The notes below the pieces were generated by a model. That model saw only the letters and a list, made by a program, of their open reading frames with translations. It made no database searches and was not told the origin of the DNA. DNA of 64,000 nt from Arthrobacter sp. ov407 (GTDB taxonomy: Bacteria; Actinomycetota; Actinomycetes; Actinomycetales; Micrococcaceae): the NCBI RefSeq assembly GCF_900102895.1, contig NZ_FNGD01000001.1:62001-126000 (forward strand), read 5' to 3'. A program made the position numbers and the translations under genes. Shown here piece by piece: positions 7,725 to 15,838 of this stretch (its first letter is position 1; each line of letters starts with the position of its first letter).

Positions 7725-8048
7725 GTGGCTTTCCTCAAATACACCCTGATTCGGCTGGCGCTGTTTGCGCCCTTGTTTGCACTCTTCCTCTACTTGCAGC
7801 TGGGCGTGCTCCTGGCCGCCCTGTGCGCCGGGATGATGTCCTTCGCCATCAGCTTCCTGTTCTTCCAGCGGCAGCGCGACGCGGCCACCGCGACGCTCCA
7901 CCACCGGTTCTCGGGCAAGGCCAAGCCGATGCGCAGCGCCGGCGAGGTGGCTGACGCCGAGGCCGAAGACCGCCTCGTGGACACGAACCCTGACATTGCG
8001 GTCCGCACGGACAACCGCCCCAAGGATACGCAGCAGCCCGGGGCCTGA
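7725..8048 (+). CDS. DUF4229 family membrane protein
   Basis: A 107-residue protein with two closely spaced membrane helices (TLIRLALFAPLFALFLYLQL at ~6-25, and VLLAALCAGMMSFAISFLFF at ~28-47), followed by QRQRDAATA and a charged cytoplasmic tail. This is the DUF4229 pattern, a small actinobacterial family often found next to menaquinone genes, as here (menA lies convergently downstream). The start is GTG at 7725 with a TANNNT box 6 nt upstream, consistent with a leaderless mRNA. Function unknown. Confidence 0.82.
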   Translation: MAFLKYTLIRLALFAPLFALFLYLQLGVLLAALCAGMMSFAISFLFFQRQRDAATATLHHRFSGKAKPMRSAGEVADAEAEDRLVDTNPDIAVRTDNRPKDTQQPGA

Positions 8049-8074
8049 GCCCCGGGCGTGGTTTCAAGCAGTCC

Positions 8075-8168
8075 TTGAGCAGCCGCGGCTTAGAACCCGC
8101 GGCTGAGAACCCGCGGCTCTGCAGCCTCGGCTCAGCAGCCCCTGGCTTAGAACCCGTGGCTGAGGACA
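8075..8168. repeat. Short tandem repeats between DUF4229 gene and menA
   Basis: Four imperfect units related to GGCTTAGAACCCGCGGCTGAG follow each other from about 8088 to 8166, and the last one encodes the C-terminal end of menA. The units can pair among themselves, so the array may help end transcription from both convergent genes. No coding potential of its own. Confidence 0.5.
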
Positions 8169-9028
8169 AGTCCGAGTGAAAACAGCCCGGCGAAGCCGAG
8201 GTTGATCAGCCCGGTCTGTTTCAGGACGGGGATGAGGCTCTTGCGGCGCCGCCCGGCGATCATCAGCCAGGACGGCATGAGGCTGGCCGGGATCAGCAGC
8301 AGCACGACCAGCATCCACGGCCGCGCGGGGGCCAGGACGATGACCAACAGGATCGCGACGGCGAGCATCAGCACGTAGCTTTCGCGCGCATGCTTGTCCC
8401 CGAGCCGCACGGCCAGGGTTTTCTTTCCCGCCTTTCTGTCGGTGGGGATGTCGCGGACGTTGTTGGCCATCAGCAGCGCGCACGCGATCAACCCGGTGCC
8501 GATCGCTCCGATGATGGCGGCGAGGCTGAGCTGCCCCGCCTGCGTGTACGTGGTGCCAAGCGTTGCGACGAGTCCGAAGAATACAAACACGAAGACGTCG
8601 CCCAGGCCGAGGTAGCCGTACGGGTTCTTGCCGCCTGTGTAGCCCCAGGCGGCCAGCACGCAGCCGACGCCGACCAGGATGAGCCACCAGGCCTGCGTGA
8701 TGATCACGAGGACCAGGCCGAACAGCATCGCCAGCCCGAACGCCGCGAACGCGGCCCGCTTGACGTGCTCAGGTCTGGCCGCGCCCGAGCCGACCAGCCG
8801 GAGGGGGCCCACCCGGTCCTCATCCGTGCCTCGGATGCCGTCCGAATAGTCGTTGGCGTAGTTGACGCCGATCTGCAGGAGCAGGGCGACCAGAGCGGCC
8901 AGCACGGCGTTCAGCAGGATGAACGAATCCATCTCGTAGGCGGCCGCGCTGCCGATCAGCACGGGTGCGATCGCAGCCGGCAGCGTGCGCAGTCGGGCGC
9001 CTTGGATCCATTGTGCGGCTGTGGCCAC
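8147..9028 (-). CDS. menA: 1,4-dihydroxy-2-naphthoate polyprenyltransferase MenA
   Basis: A 293-residue UbiA-superfamily integral membrane enzyme that attaches the polyprenyl chain to 1,4-dihydroxy-2-naphthoate to make demethylmenaquinone. The Asp-rich prenyl-diphosphate motif NYANDYSDGIRGTDED is at residues ~55-70, and the second motif NNVRDIPTDRKAGKKT near 190-205 completes the pair. About eight hydrophobic helices are visible. It is the last gene of a menB-menE-menA group on the minus strand, with 67 bp between menE and menA. The extreme C-terminus is encoded within the tandem-repeat tract. Confidence 0.95.
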   Translation of the reverse strand: MATAAQWIQGARLRTLPAAIAPVLIGSAAAYEMDSFILLNAVLAALVALLLQIGVNYANDYSDGIRGTDEDRVGPLRLVGSGAARPEHVKRAAFAAFGLAMLFGLVLVIITQAWWLILVGVGCVLAAWGYTGGKNPYGYLGLGDVFVFVFFGLVATLGTTYTQAGQLSLAAIIGAIGTGLIACALLMANNVRDIPTDRKAGKKTLAVRLGDKHARESYVLMLAVAILLVIVLAPARPWMLVVLLLIPASLMPSWLMIAGRRRKSLIPVLKQTGLINLGFAGLFSLGLVLSHGF

Positions 9029-9095
9029 GGTCAGTACCTCGTTGGTTCGTTGAATACTCGTTGGTTGGTTGAAGCGCCGGCCGGAGGCGGCTTGT

Positions 9096-10256
9096 CTATT
9101 TTCCCTGATGGAGTGCCTCCAGCAGGACCGTCATCCCCAGGCGGTCCGGTTTGCCGTTTGGCAGCATGAGCAGCTCCGCGGCGGGCAGCACCGTTTTCGG
9201 GGCCAGGGCGCCCAGCGCCGGCCCCCAGGTTTCGTTTCGGCGGGCGGTGAACGCCGCCATGCCTTCCGGGGAGCTGTCGCCCACGGCGACGTATGCAGCC
9301 AGGGCGTGCCCCCACTCGGCGGAGGGCACGCCGGCGACAAAGGCCGCCCGCACGCCGTCGAGCCTTTCCAGCTCAGCCTGGACATGGGCGGCGGAAACCT
9401 TGACGCCGCCGGTGATGACGACGTCGTCGGCCCGGCCGAGCACGGTGAGCCGGCCGTCAGCGTCTAGTTCACCGAGGTCGCTGGTCCGGTACCAACGGAC
9501 GCCGTCCTCTTCGATGAACGCCGCAGCCGAGAGCTCGGGGGCCTGAAGATACCCGGCGGCGATGGTTGCCCCGCCCAGCAGGATGCGGCCGTCGTCCTCC
9601 ACGCGGACCAGGACGTCTTCGAGCGGGAAGCCGTCATACACGCAGCCGCCGCAGGTCTCGGACGAGCCGTAGGTGGTCACCACGCGCACTCCGGCGTCCC
9701 GGGCAGCGGCGAGAAGCTCCGCAGGCGCGGGACCGCCGCCGAGCAGGATGGCGTTGAAGCGCCGCAGCACCGCCAGCGTCTCGGCTGAGGGCGCGTCCAG
9801 CAGCCTTTGAAGCTGGGTGGGCACGAGCGAGGTGAACCGGATCTTGTCCGTGAGCTCCAGCGCCGCGGCGGTGAAGGCCTCCGGCGTGAAGCCGCCGGAC
9901 AAGTCCATGACCCACGGGCGGGTCCCCGCAAAGAGCGAGCGGACCAGCACCTGTACGCCGGCCACGTACTGGACAGGGAGCGCCAGCAGCCACTGTCCCT
10001 CGCCCTTGAGCGCAAAGGCGGTCGCCATGGACGAGGCCGCCAGGGCCTCGACGGTGAGGACGGTCGCCTTGGGCGCGCCGGTGGACCCGGAGGTCCGCAC
10101 CACGACGGCCGCGTCCTCGATGCCGGTCGTGTCAGGGAATCCCAGCACCGGTGAGCCGTCCGGCCCCACAGAGAGTTCGACGGCGGGGCCCTCGCCGTGC
10201 AGGGCAGCAGCCAGCGCCTTGAGCGCGGGCTCGATGTTCATGGCTCCGGAAATCAC
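9096..10256 (-). CDS. menE: o-Succinylbenzoate-CoA ligase MenE
   Basis: A 386-residue acyl-adenylate-forming enzyme that activates o-succinylbenzoate with CoA for menaquinone synthesis. The AMP-binding signature TSGSTGAPKA is at ~50-59, the adenine-site motif TYGSSETCGG at ~197-206, and the hinge RTSDLGELDADGRLTVLGRADD at ~262-283 ahead of the mobile C-terminal domain, whose catalytic lysine is within GKPDR near residue 370. It is shorter than typical MenE (about 450-490 residues), as is usual in actinobacteria. The GTG at 10256 has AAGG 6 nt upstream; an ATG at 10241 is an alternative start. Confidence 0.93.
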   Translation of the reverse strand: MISGAMNIEPALKALAAALHGEGPAVELSVGPDGSPVLGFPDTTGIEDAAVVVRTSGSTGAPKATVLTVEALAASSMATAFALKGEGQWLLALPVQYVAGVQVLVRSLFAGTRPWVMDLSGGFTPEAFTAAALELTDKIRFTSLVPTQLQRLLDAPSAETLAVLRRFNAILLGGGPAPAELLAAARDAGVRVVTTYGSSETCGGCVYDGFPLEDVLVRVEDDGRILLGGATIAAGYLQAPELSAAAFIEEDGVRWYRTSDLGELDADGRLTVLGRADDVVITGGVKVSAAHVQAELERLDGVRAAFVAGVPSAEWGHALAAYVAVGDSSPEGMAAFTARRNETWGPALGALAPKTVLPAAELLMLPNGKPDRLGMTVLLEALHQGK

Positions 10257-10264
10257 AGTGCGCC

Positions 10265-11218
10265 TTAGAAGTAGTACGGGAACGCGGACCAGTCGGGATC
10301 GCGCTTCTCGAGGAAGGCCTCCTTGCCCTCCACGGCCTCGTCGGTCATGTACGCGAGGCGGGTCGCCTCGCCGGCGAAGACCTGCTGGCCGGCCAGGCCG
10401 TCGTCCGCCAGGTTGAACGCGAACTTGAGCATGCGGAGGGCCTGCGGGGACTGCCGGGCAATGTCCGCGGCGTACTCCAGGGCGACCTCCTCAAGGCGCT
10501 CGTGGTCCACGGCCTCGTTCACGGCCCCCATCCTGACCATGTCCTCGGCGGAATATTCGCGGGCCAGGAAGAAGATTTCCCGGGCGGCCTTCTGGCCGAT
10601 CTGGCGGGCCAGGAGGGCCGAGCCGTAGCCGGCGTCGAAACTGCCCACGGTGGCGTCGGTCTGCTTGAATTTTCCGTGCTCGCGGGAGGCGATGGTGAGG
10701 TCCGAGACGACGTGGAGTGAGTGCCCGCCGCCGGCCGCCCAGCCGTTGACGACGGCGATCACCACCTTGGGCATGGTGCGCATGAGCCGCTGGACTTCCA
10801 GGATGTGGAGCCGGCCCGCGCGGGCGGGATCGATGGTTTCCGTCGTCTCGCCGTTAGCGTACCGGTAACCGTCACGGCCGCGGATCCGCTGGTCCCCGCC
10901 GGAGCAGAACGAGTGGCCGCCGTCCTTGGGAGAGGGGCCGTTTCCGGTGAGCAGGACCGTGGCCACGTCCGGGGTCATGCGGGCGTGGTCCATGGCGCGG
11001 TAGAGCTCGTCCACGGTGCCGGGCCTGAAGGCGTTGCGGACCTCCGGGCGGTCGAACGCGATGCGGACCGTTGGCAGGTCGCGGACCACGGAGCCGTCGG
11101 CGCCACGCTCCACCTGCCGGTGGTAGGTCATGTCCTGGAAGTCGTCGAAACCGGACACGGTGCGCCACCGGGTGGGGTCAAAGACGTCGGATACCTTGGC
11201 GGGGATTTCGTTGCTCAC
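10265..11218 (-). CDS. menB: 1,4-dihydroxy-2-naphthoyl-CoA synthase MenB
   Basis: A 317-residue crotonase-fold enzyme that cyclises o-succinylbenzoyl-CoA to 1,4-dihydroxy-2-naphthoyl-CoA. Diagnostic MenB features are SGGDQRIRGRDGY around residues 106-118, GWAAGGGHSLHVVSDLTIAS at ~159-178, the VGSFDAGYGS loop at ~190-199, and the C-terminal DWSAFPYYF that is nearly invariant in MenB. The start is GTG at 11218. It is the upstream gene of menB-menE-menA, only 8 bp ahead of menE, so an operon is likely. Confidence 0.96.
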   Translation of the reverse strand: MSNEIPAKVSDVFDPTRWRTVSGFDDFQDMTYHRQVERGADGSVVRDLPTVRIAFDRPEVRNAFRPGTVDELYRAMDHARMTPDVATVLLTGNGPSPKDGGHSFCSGGDQRIRGRDGYRYANGETTETIDPARAGRLHILEVQRLMRTMPKVVIAVVNGWAAGGGHSLHVVSDLTIASREHGKFKQTDATVGSFDAGYGSALLARQIGQKAAREIFFLAREYSAEDMVRMGAVNEAVDHERLEEVALEYAADIARQSPQALRMLKFAFNLADDGLAGQQVFAGEATRLAYMTDEAVEGKEAFLEKRDPDWSAFPYYF

Positions 11219-11239
11219 AGTCCGAGTCTAGTAATCGCG

Positions 11240-11680
11240 TCAGCCGATGCAGAACTCGTTGCCTTCCGGGTCCGCCATGGTGTGCCAGGAATGCGGTCCC
11301 TGGCTGGCAGTCCAGAGGAACGTGGCGCCGCGGGCTTCGAGTGCGGCCCGCACGGCATCCTTGTCCGCACCCGCGAGCCTCACGTCCCAATGGACCCGGT
11401 TCTTGACGGTTTTTTCTTCCGGGACGATCTGGAACAGAATGCGGCGGGCGGGGGCTGTGGCGTCGAGTTCGTCGGGCGGGCGGATGGCTGCGCCCTCGCG
11501 CCACACGAGCTTGCCGTGGTGTTTCGTGGTGTCCGCCTCTTTGGCGAAGCCCTGATCGATCATGGAGCGGATGAACACGTCGTCCTGCGGCTCCACGGCC
11601 CAATCCAGGGTTTCGGCCCACCAGTCGGCGAGCTCGTGCGGGTTCTTGCAGTCGACGGCGATCTGGATGTTCAGTGTCAT
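11240..11680 (-). CDS. VOC (glyoxalase/dioxygenase-fold) family protein
   Basis: A 146-residue protein of the vicinal-oxygen-chelate superfamily, in the class often named glyoxalase-like domain. The N-terminal NIQIAVDCKNPHELADWWAETL (a beta strand plus helix) and the C-terminal WHTMADPEGNEFCIG are typical. The VHWDVRLAG segment near 93-101 would supply a metal ligand. The protein ends exactly at the conserved EFCIG strand. It is 21 bp upstream of the menB start and on the same strand, so it may be co-transcribed, but nothing links it to menaquinone. Substrate unknown. Confidence 0.85.
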   Translation of the reverse strand: MTLNIQIAVDCKNPHELADWWAETLDWAVEPQDDVFIRSMIDQGFAKEADTTKHHGKLVWREGAAIRPPDELDATAPARRILFQIVPEEKTVKNRVHWDVRLAGADKDAVRAALEARGATFLWTASQGPHSWHTMADPEGNEFCIG

Positions 11681-11722
11681 GGAAAGAACCTACGACGCCG
11701 CCGCCGGCCGCGGTAGGGGTTG

Positions 11723-13261
11723 ATGGCGCTCATGCCCCGTCAGATACCCATAAGGGCGCTGCCGCCCGCGCCGAAGTCGCGTCACTGGATCGGCGTTTGC
11801 CTTGCCGAGTCTGTCAGTGCGATCCAAACCTCGACCAAAACGAGCATAGACTCGTCATTTGCCGCAGTAGGTGACAACTTTTTTGGGGGCACTTTGTTTA
11901 GGACGTCTTTGAAGACTGCAGGATTGTGGCTATTGCTGGTTCTGCTGCTCCTGGTAACCGCGTGGATTCTTCTGACGCTTCCTAAGTCTCCCGGCGACGG
12001 CGGGATTGCAGCCTTCATGGGTGAACTCGGGTCGGCAATTCTGGGAGCGGCAGTAAACGCCGCAACGGCCCTCGTCATAACGTTCTACGCCTTGTCGGCT
12101 CGGATTCGTCGCCGACGCCGCGACAGAATCATGGCTTCTATTCGACGAAAAGCCGAGCACGGTAGGGCCCTTGTACTCGGAGAAATGTCGATCCCGGGGA
12201 TTATTCCCGTGGCGTCCTTCGGGAACGACCCCTCGTCGACGCACGTACGCTTCGAGTTTGCTCCGATGGACACCAACCCGCCCCGGGTTCCGGAGGAGTG
12301 GCAATTGCTCAGGGACGGACGTTTGCAACAGCTCGTTGCCAAGGCTGCGGCCAGTTCAGTAGTTTTTACCGACGACGAAGCCGTCGATATCGTGGCTGCG
12401 GGTGTGGTGAAGACTGCGCGTTCACGTACGGACGGTGAAACCGTCTACCAACTGGTCCCCAGGAGAACCAGCTATTTCCTATGGGCCGCAACGAGCGCAC
12501 AACTGGACAGAGAACTCACGGAGGATGAGAAGATCTCCGTCAAGGGCCACGGAGCGACCTTGAGGGATCGCTGGGGCAAATGGCCGACGCGCCTCGAGGA
12601 TCTCAACGGTCTTCCTGCACCTGCAAAGCTGGGTTGCGGCGTGGTCGTTGTGACTCAGGACAACTATATGGTTCTGGGGTTGCGCGGGCGGACCTTCGTA
12701 GCCAGCGATTTTGACGCCGACGTTAGTGAAACCCGCGACTCGGTTCACTTCGTTGCCGAAGGGGTATTACCCACGGATTTGGATGCCAAGCACGTGGTAA
12801 ATCCGGACGTGGCTGCGTTTCGCGGACTAAGAGAGGAACTGGCGGTGGGCAACGATGTGGGGTCGTTGGCCCGAATAACGTCCCTGCGCCGGACGGGCGT
12901 ATTCCTTGACACTGAGCGATGGCAGCCGTGCTTTGCCTACTTGGCCAAAGTCGACGTTACTTTTGACGAACTCAATACCTTGGTCTTGTCCGCAAGAGAT
13001 TTCTGGGAAGCAGATCGGCTTGTTCCCGTTTTGTTTGACCCATTCGATGACAAGGTGAAGTCCATGATGTTGGACGTCGATACCGAGCATCGATTCGCGT
13101 CCAATCACGCGCACGCTCTGGCCTATTTCGCTCTGCTCAGCGAATTCGGCCTACCGGAGCTTCGTGACTCCCTTCAGAATCGCAAGGGGCTCTTCCCAGA
13201 CAAGCGCGCGAGGGGAGCTACTGGAGCTGCTCGAGAACATTCGGCGGAATCGCGTAGATAA
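11723..13261 (+). CDS. Two-TM protein with a C-terminal Nudix-like domain (orphan)
   Basis: I do not recognise a named gene. From the ATG at 11723 it has 512 residues. After a ~60-residue N-terminus come two adjacent membrane helices (about 64-86 and 97-125) ending in a basic RIRRRRRDR stop-transfer. A long soluble region follows. Residues ~345-377 (HFVAEGV, then AAFRGLREELAVG) look like a degenerate Nudix box: the REE core is present, but the Glu of the canonical RE pair is replaced by Gly. Base composition is visibly more A/T-rich than the neighbours, suggesting transfer. The architecture recalls 2TM-Nudix effectors predicted in nucleotide-signalling defence systems, but no cyclase is nearby. 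The true start could be further in. The 3' end overlaps the convergent CPBP gene by 44 bp. Confidence 0.6.
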   Translation: MALMPRQIPIRALPPAPKSRHWIGVCLAESVSAIQTSTKTSIDSSFAAVGDNFFGGTLFRTSLKTAGLWLLLVLLLLVTAWILLTLPKSPGDGGIAAFMGELGSAILGAAVNAATALVITFYALSARIRRRRRDRIMASIRRKAEHGRALVLGEMSIPGIIPVASFGNDPSSTHVRFEFAPMDTNPPRVPEEWQLLRDGRLQQLVAKAAASSVVFTDDEAVDIVAAGVVKTARSRTDGETVYQLVPRRTSYFLWAATSAQLDRELTEDEKISVKGHGATLRDRWGKWPTRLEDLNGLPAPAKLGCGVVVVTQDNYMVLGLRGRTFVASDFDADVSETRDSVHFVAEGVLPTDLDAKHVVNPDVAAFRGLREELAVGNDVGSLARITSLRRTGVFLDTERWQPCFAYLAKVDVTFDELNTLVLSARDFWEADRLVPVLFDPFDDKVKSMMLDVDTEHRFASNHAHALAYFALLSEFGLPELRDSLQNRKGLFPDKRARGATGAAREHSAESRR

Positions 13262-13967
13262 AGACCACCGCCAGAAGATTCTTGGAGGCATGGACGAAGT
13301 AGGAGAACATCACGTTCTTCCCGGTCCAGACGTACACGAATACCAGGACGGCGCCCATGGCGAGGTAGGGCATCAGCACCTGCAGGGTCATTTGCTCCTG
13401 GCCCACGATGTGCAGGGCCGCGAACAGGCCCACGGACAGCGCACAGCAGACCCAGAGGTTGATCTTCCGGCTTAGTTTGCCGATCAGCAGGTGGCGGAAG
13501 ATATATTCCTCAACGAACGGACCCACGATCACCAGCAGCGGCACCATGAGCCAGACCGGGACCTGCTGCATGAGCGCCTGGAGACCGGCCTGATTGGCGG
13601 AGGTCTGCACCGGCCCGCTGACGGCCACGAGAACCGCGGTGAGGATGAGCATCGCCACTACGGCCAGCGGCACCATGAGCGCCGTGAACCAGGGCCTTGT
13701 GGCCAGGACGCGGAGGTCGCGGACGGCAACGCGCCGCGCGGCGGTCAGGGCAAGGAGGCCTATGGTGGCGTAAAAGATCAGGTTCACCGCATAGGACGCC
13801 ACCGCTGGATTGGGCGATATCTGCAGCAGCAGCGGCTCCAACAGCGCGCCCGCCACGGCGAACGATGCGGCCACGGCCACATAGAGTCCTACAGTGATGA
13901 AATCGAGCCGGGAGAACCGGTAAAGTTCCGGCTGCGGCGCGGGTGGTGTGCGGAGAGCTGTGCCCAT
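13218..13967 (-). CDS. CPBP family intramembrane glutamic endopeptidase
   Basis: A 249-residue multi-pass protein of the CPBP (CAAX protease and bacteriocin-processing) family. Motif 1 EEYIFRH, the catalytic EExxxR type, is at about residues 157-163; motif 2 FAALHI at ~191-196 supplies the conserved histidine; and a C-terminal VHASKN near 228 gives another. Around eight hydrophobic helices are visible. Members cleave peptides in the membrane, including Ras-type tails in eukaryotes and bacteriocins or anti-sigma factors in bacteria. It converges on and overlaps the 2TM-Nudix-like gene by 44 bp. Substrate unknown. Confidence 0.88.
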   Translation of the reverse strand: MGTALRTPPAPQPELYRFSRLDFITVGLYVAVAASFAVAGALLEPLLLQISPNPAVASYAVNLIFYATIGLLALTAARRVAVRDLRVLATRPWFTALMVPLAVVAMLILTAVLVAVSGPVQTSANQAGLQALMQQVPVWLMVPLLVIVGPFVEEYIFRHLLIGKLSRKINLWVCCALSVGLFAALHIVGQEQMTLQVLMPYLAMGAVLVFVYVWTGKNVMFSYFVHASKNLLAVVFIYAIPPNVLEQLQ

Positions 13968-14110
13968 GTCCCCAGCCTAGCGCCGAGGCAAGGGGACGCG
14001 GTCCGGTACAACGTCCGGCAGGCGCCTCAGTGCCTCATCGGCGGCCTGTGGTGCCATACTGGGGACGCAAGCCGCCGTCGGGCAGGCTGGCACTTACTTG
14101 CGAGGACTCC

Positions 14111-15760
14111 TTGAGCGAACATCTCCGCCTTTCTGGCGTATCTCATGGCTATGGGGACCGCCAGCTCTTTGCCGGCGTCGACATTGCCATAACGGCCGGT
14201 GAACATGTGGCGATCGTCGGCGAAAACGGTGCGGGCAAATCCACGCTGCTCCGGATCCTGGCCGGATTCGAGGCCCCGGACGAGGGCACGGCCGTCAGCC
14301 ACGGCCGCGTGGGCTACCTTGCCCAGACCCACGGCCTGCCTGATCAGTTCACCGTCAGCAACGCGATCGACGCCGCACTGGAATCGCTCCGCGCGCTGGA
14401 GGCCGAGCTGGACCGGCTGGAGGAGGGGCTGGCCGGCGCGGAAGCGGACGAACTGGAGCGCTACGGAAACCTGCAGACGCAATACCAGCTCAGAGAGGGC
14501 TACGCCGCGGAATCCCGGGTGGAGGCGGCGCTGGACAGGCTTGGCCTGGGCGGGCTGGACCGGATGCGGAGACTGGGCTCGCTCTCCGGCGGAGAACAGG
14601 AACGCGTGGCACTGGCTTGCGTTCTGGCCGATCCCGCGGACATCCTGCTCCTGGACGAACCCACCAACCACCTGGACGCCAGCGGCACGGCCTGGCTGGA
14701 GGCGCGGCTGGCAGCGCACCGCGGCACCGTGGTGGTGGTCTCCCACGACCGCGTGCTGCTGCGCAAAGTGGCCTCAACCGTGATTGAGGTGGATGCCGAA
14801 CGCCGGACGGTCAACCGGTACGGCAACGGCTATGAAGGCTACTTGCGGGAGAAGGCCGCCGAACGCCAGCGCTGGGCACAGCAGTACCACGGGTGGCTGG
14901 ACGCGATGGCCGCAGAACGGCTCCAGGCGGACACGGTCGCGGGGAAGATGGGCTACGCCCGCCAGCGCGACGGCGACAAAATGGGGTTCGACTTCAAGGC
15001 CGGCACATGGCAAAAGGCGGCCACCAGCAAGGTCCGCAATGCCCAGGAGCGTCTGCGCAGGCTGGAGGCAAACCCCATTGACCGTCCCCCGGTGCCCCTG
15101 AAGCTGGCGACGGATCTGCGGGCGGACGTGGCGGAGGGCCCGGCCCTTGAAGCGAAGGGGGTCGCCGTGCCCGGCCGCCTGGAACCCACGGACTTCCGGG
15201 TGCAAGCGGGCCAGAAAATCCTCATCACGGGCCCCAACGGTGCCGGCAAGTCCACGCTACTCTCCGTCCTCGCCGGCACGCTGGACCCGGCCCAGGGCAA
15301 AGTAGTGAGGCACGGCCGGATCGGCTACCTGCAGCAGGAGCTGGAACTCCCGCAGCGCCCGGGGCTGCGTCTCCTGCCCGCTTTTGCCGCGGGCCTGGGC
15401 GGCAACATCGATGAGCATGCCGAGGCGCTGCTGCGCCTGGGGCTGTTCCGGACCAGCGAATTCCATGTACCGGTGGGCAGCCTTTCCGCAGGGCAACAAC
15501 GCAGGCTGGCGGTGGCCCGGCTCCTGCTCGGCGGGTTCGGCACGATGCTGGTGGATGAACCCACCAACCATCTTGCGCCCGTGCTGGTGGAACAGCTCGA
15601 AGCGGCCCTGTCTGATTTCGAGGGGACACTGGTCATGGTCAGCCACGACCGAGCGCTGGGGGAGTGGTTCAGCACCTGCGCCAAGCAAAGCGAAACCGGG
15701 CACGGGGCCGGCGCCGGAAACTGGCTCCGATACGCCATGCGGGACGGCGCTCTGGCGTAG
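14111..15760 (+). CDS. ABC-F family ATPase (ribosome-associated)
   Basis: A 549-residue protein with two ABC ATPase domains and no membrane segments. Domain 1 has Walker A GENGAGKST (~37-45), signature LSGGEQ (~158-163) and Walker B LLLDEPTNHLD (~178-188). Domain 2 has Walker A GPNGAGKST (~377-385), a signature LSAGQQRR, and MLVDEPTNHL (~480-489). The charged linker between them is the ABC-F interdomain (P-site tRNA interaction) element. ABC-F proteins act on stalled ribosomes, and some protect against macrolide-, lincosamide- or pleuromutilin-type drugs; sequence alone does not tell which. I chose the TTG at 14111 (GAGG 5 nt upstream) because the domain starts right after it. Confidence 0.88.
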   Translation: MSEHLRLSGVSHGYGDRQLFAGVDIAITAGEHVAIVGENGAGKSTLLRILAGFEAPDEGTAVSHGRVGYLAQTHGLPDQFTVSNAIDAALESLRALEAELDRLEEGLAGAEADELERYGNLQTQYQLREGYAAESRVEAALDRLGLGGLDRMRRLGSLSGGEQERVALACVLADPADILLLDEPTNHLDASGTAWLEARLAAHRGTVVVVSHDRVLLRKVASTVIEVDAERRTVNRYGNGYEGYLREKAAERQRWAQQYHGWLDAMAAERLQADTVAGKMGYARQRDGDKMGFDFKAGTWQKAATSKVRNAQERLRRLEANPIDRPPVPLKLATDLRADVAEGPALEAKGVAVPGRLEPTDFRVQAGQKILITGPNGAGKSTLLSVLAGTLDPAQGKVVRHGRIGYLQQELELPQRPGLRLLPAFAAGLGGNIDEHAEALLRLGLFRTSEFHVPVGSLSAGQQRRLAVARLLLGGFGTMLVDEPTNHLAPVLVEQLEAALSDFEGTLVMVSHDRALGEWFSTCAKQSETGHGAGAGNWLRYAMRDGALA

Positions 15761-15781
15761 TGGATAGATCCGCCGGAAATG

Positions 15782-15815
15782 GCTAACGCCCGGGCCGAGG
15801 GCGCCGGGCGTTAGC
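15782..15815. terminator. Bidirectional hairpin terminator
   Basis: Perfect 12-bp stem GCTAACGCCCGG (15782-15793) / CCGGGCGTTAGC (15804-15815) with a 10-nt loop, followed by TTT on the plus strand. It lies between the convergent ABC-F and LGFP/transpeptidase genes. Confidence 0.75.
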
Positions 15816-15838
15816 TTTGAAGCTGGAGTGCTCTGGAT

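Noticed and set aside
11723..13261. CBASS operon
   Set aside because: No CD-NTase cyclase, E1/E2/JAB or HORMA/TRIP13 gene is next to the two-TM protein; only effector-like architecture can be claimed.
14111..15760. Specific antibiotic-resistance ABC-F assignment
   Set aside because: The protein is ABC-F, but no feature seen by eye separates resistance members from housekeeping ones.
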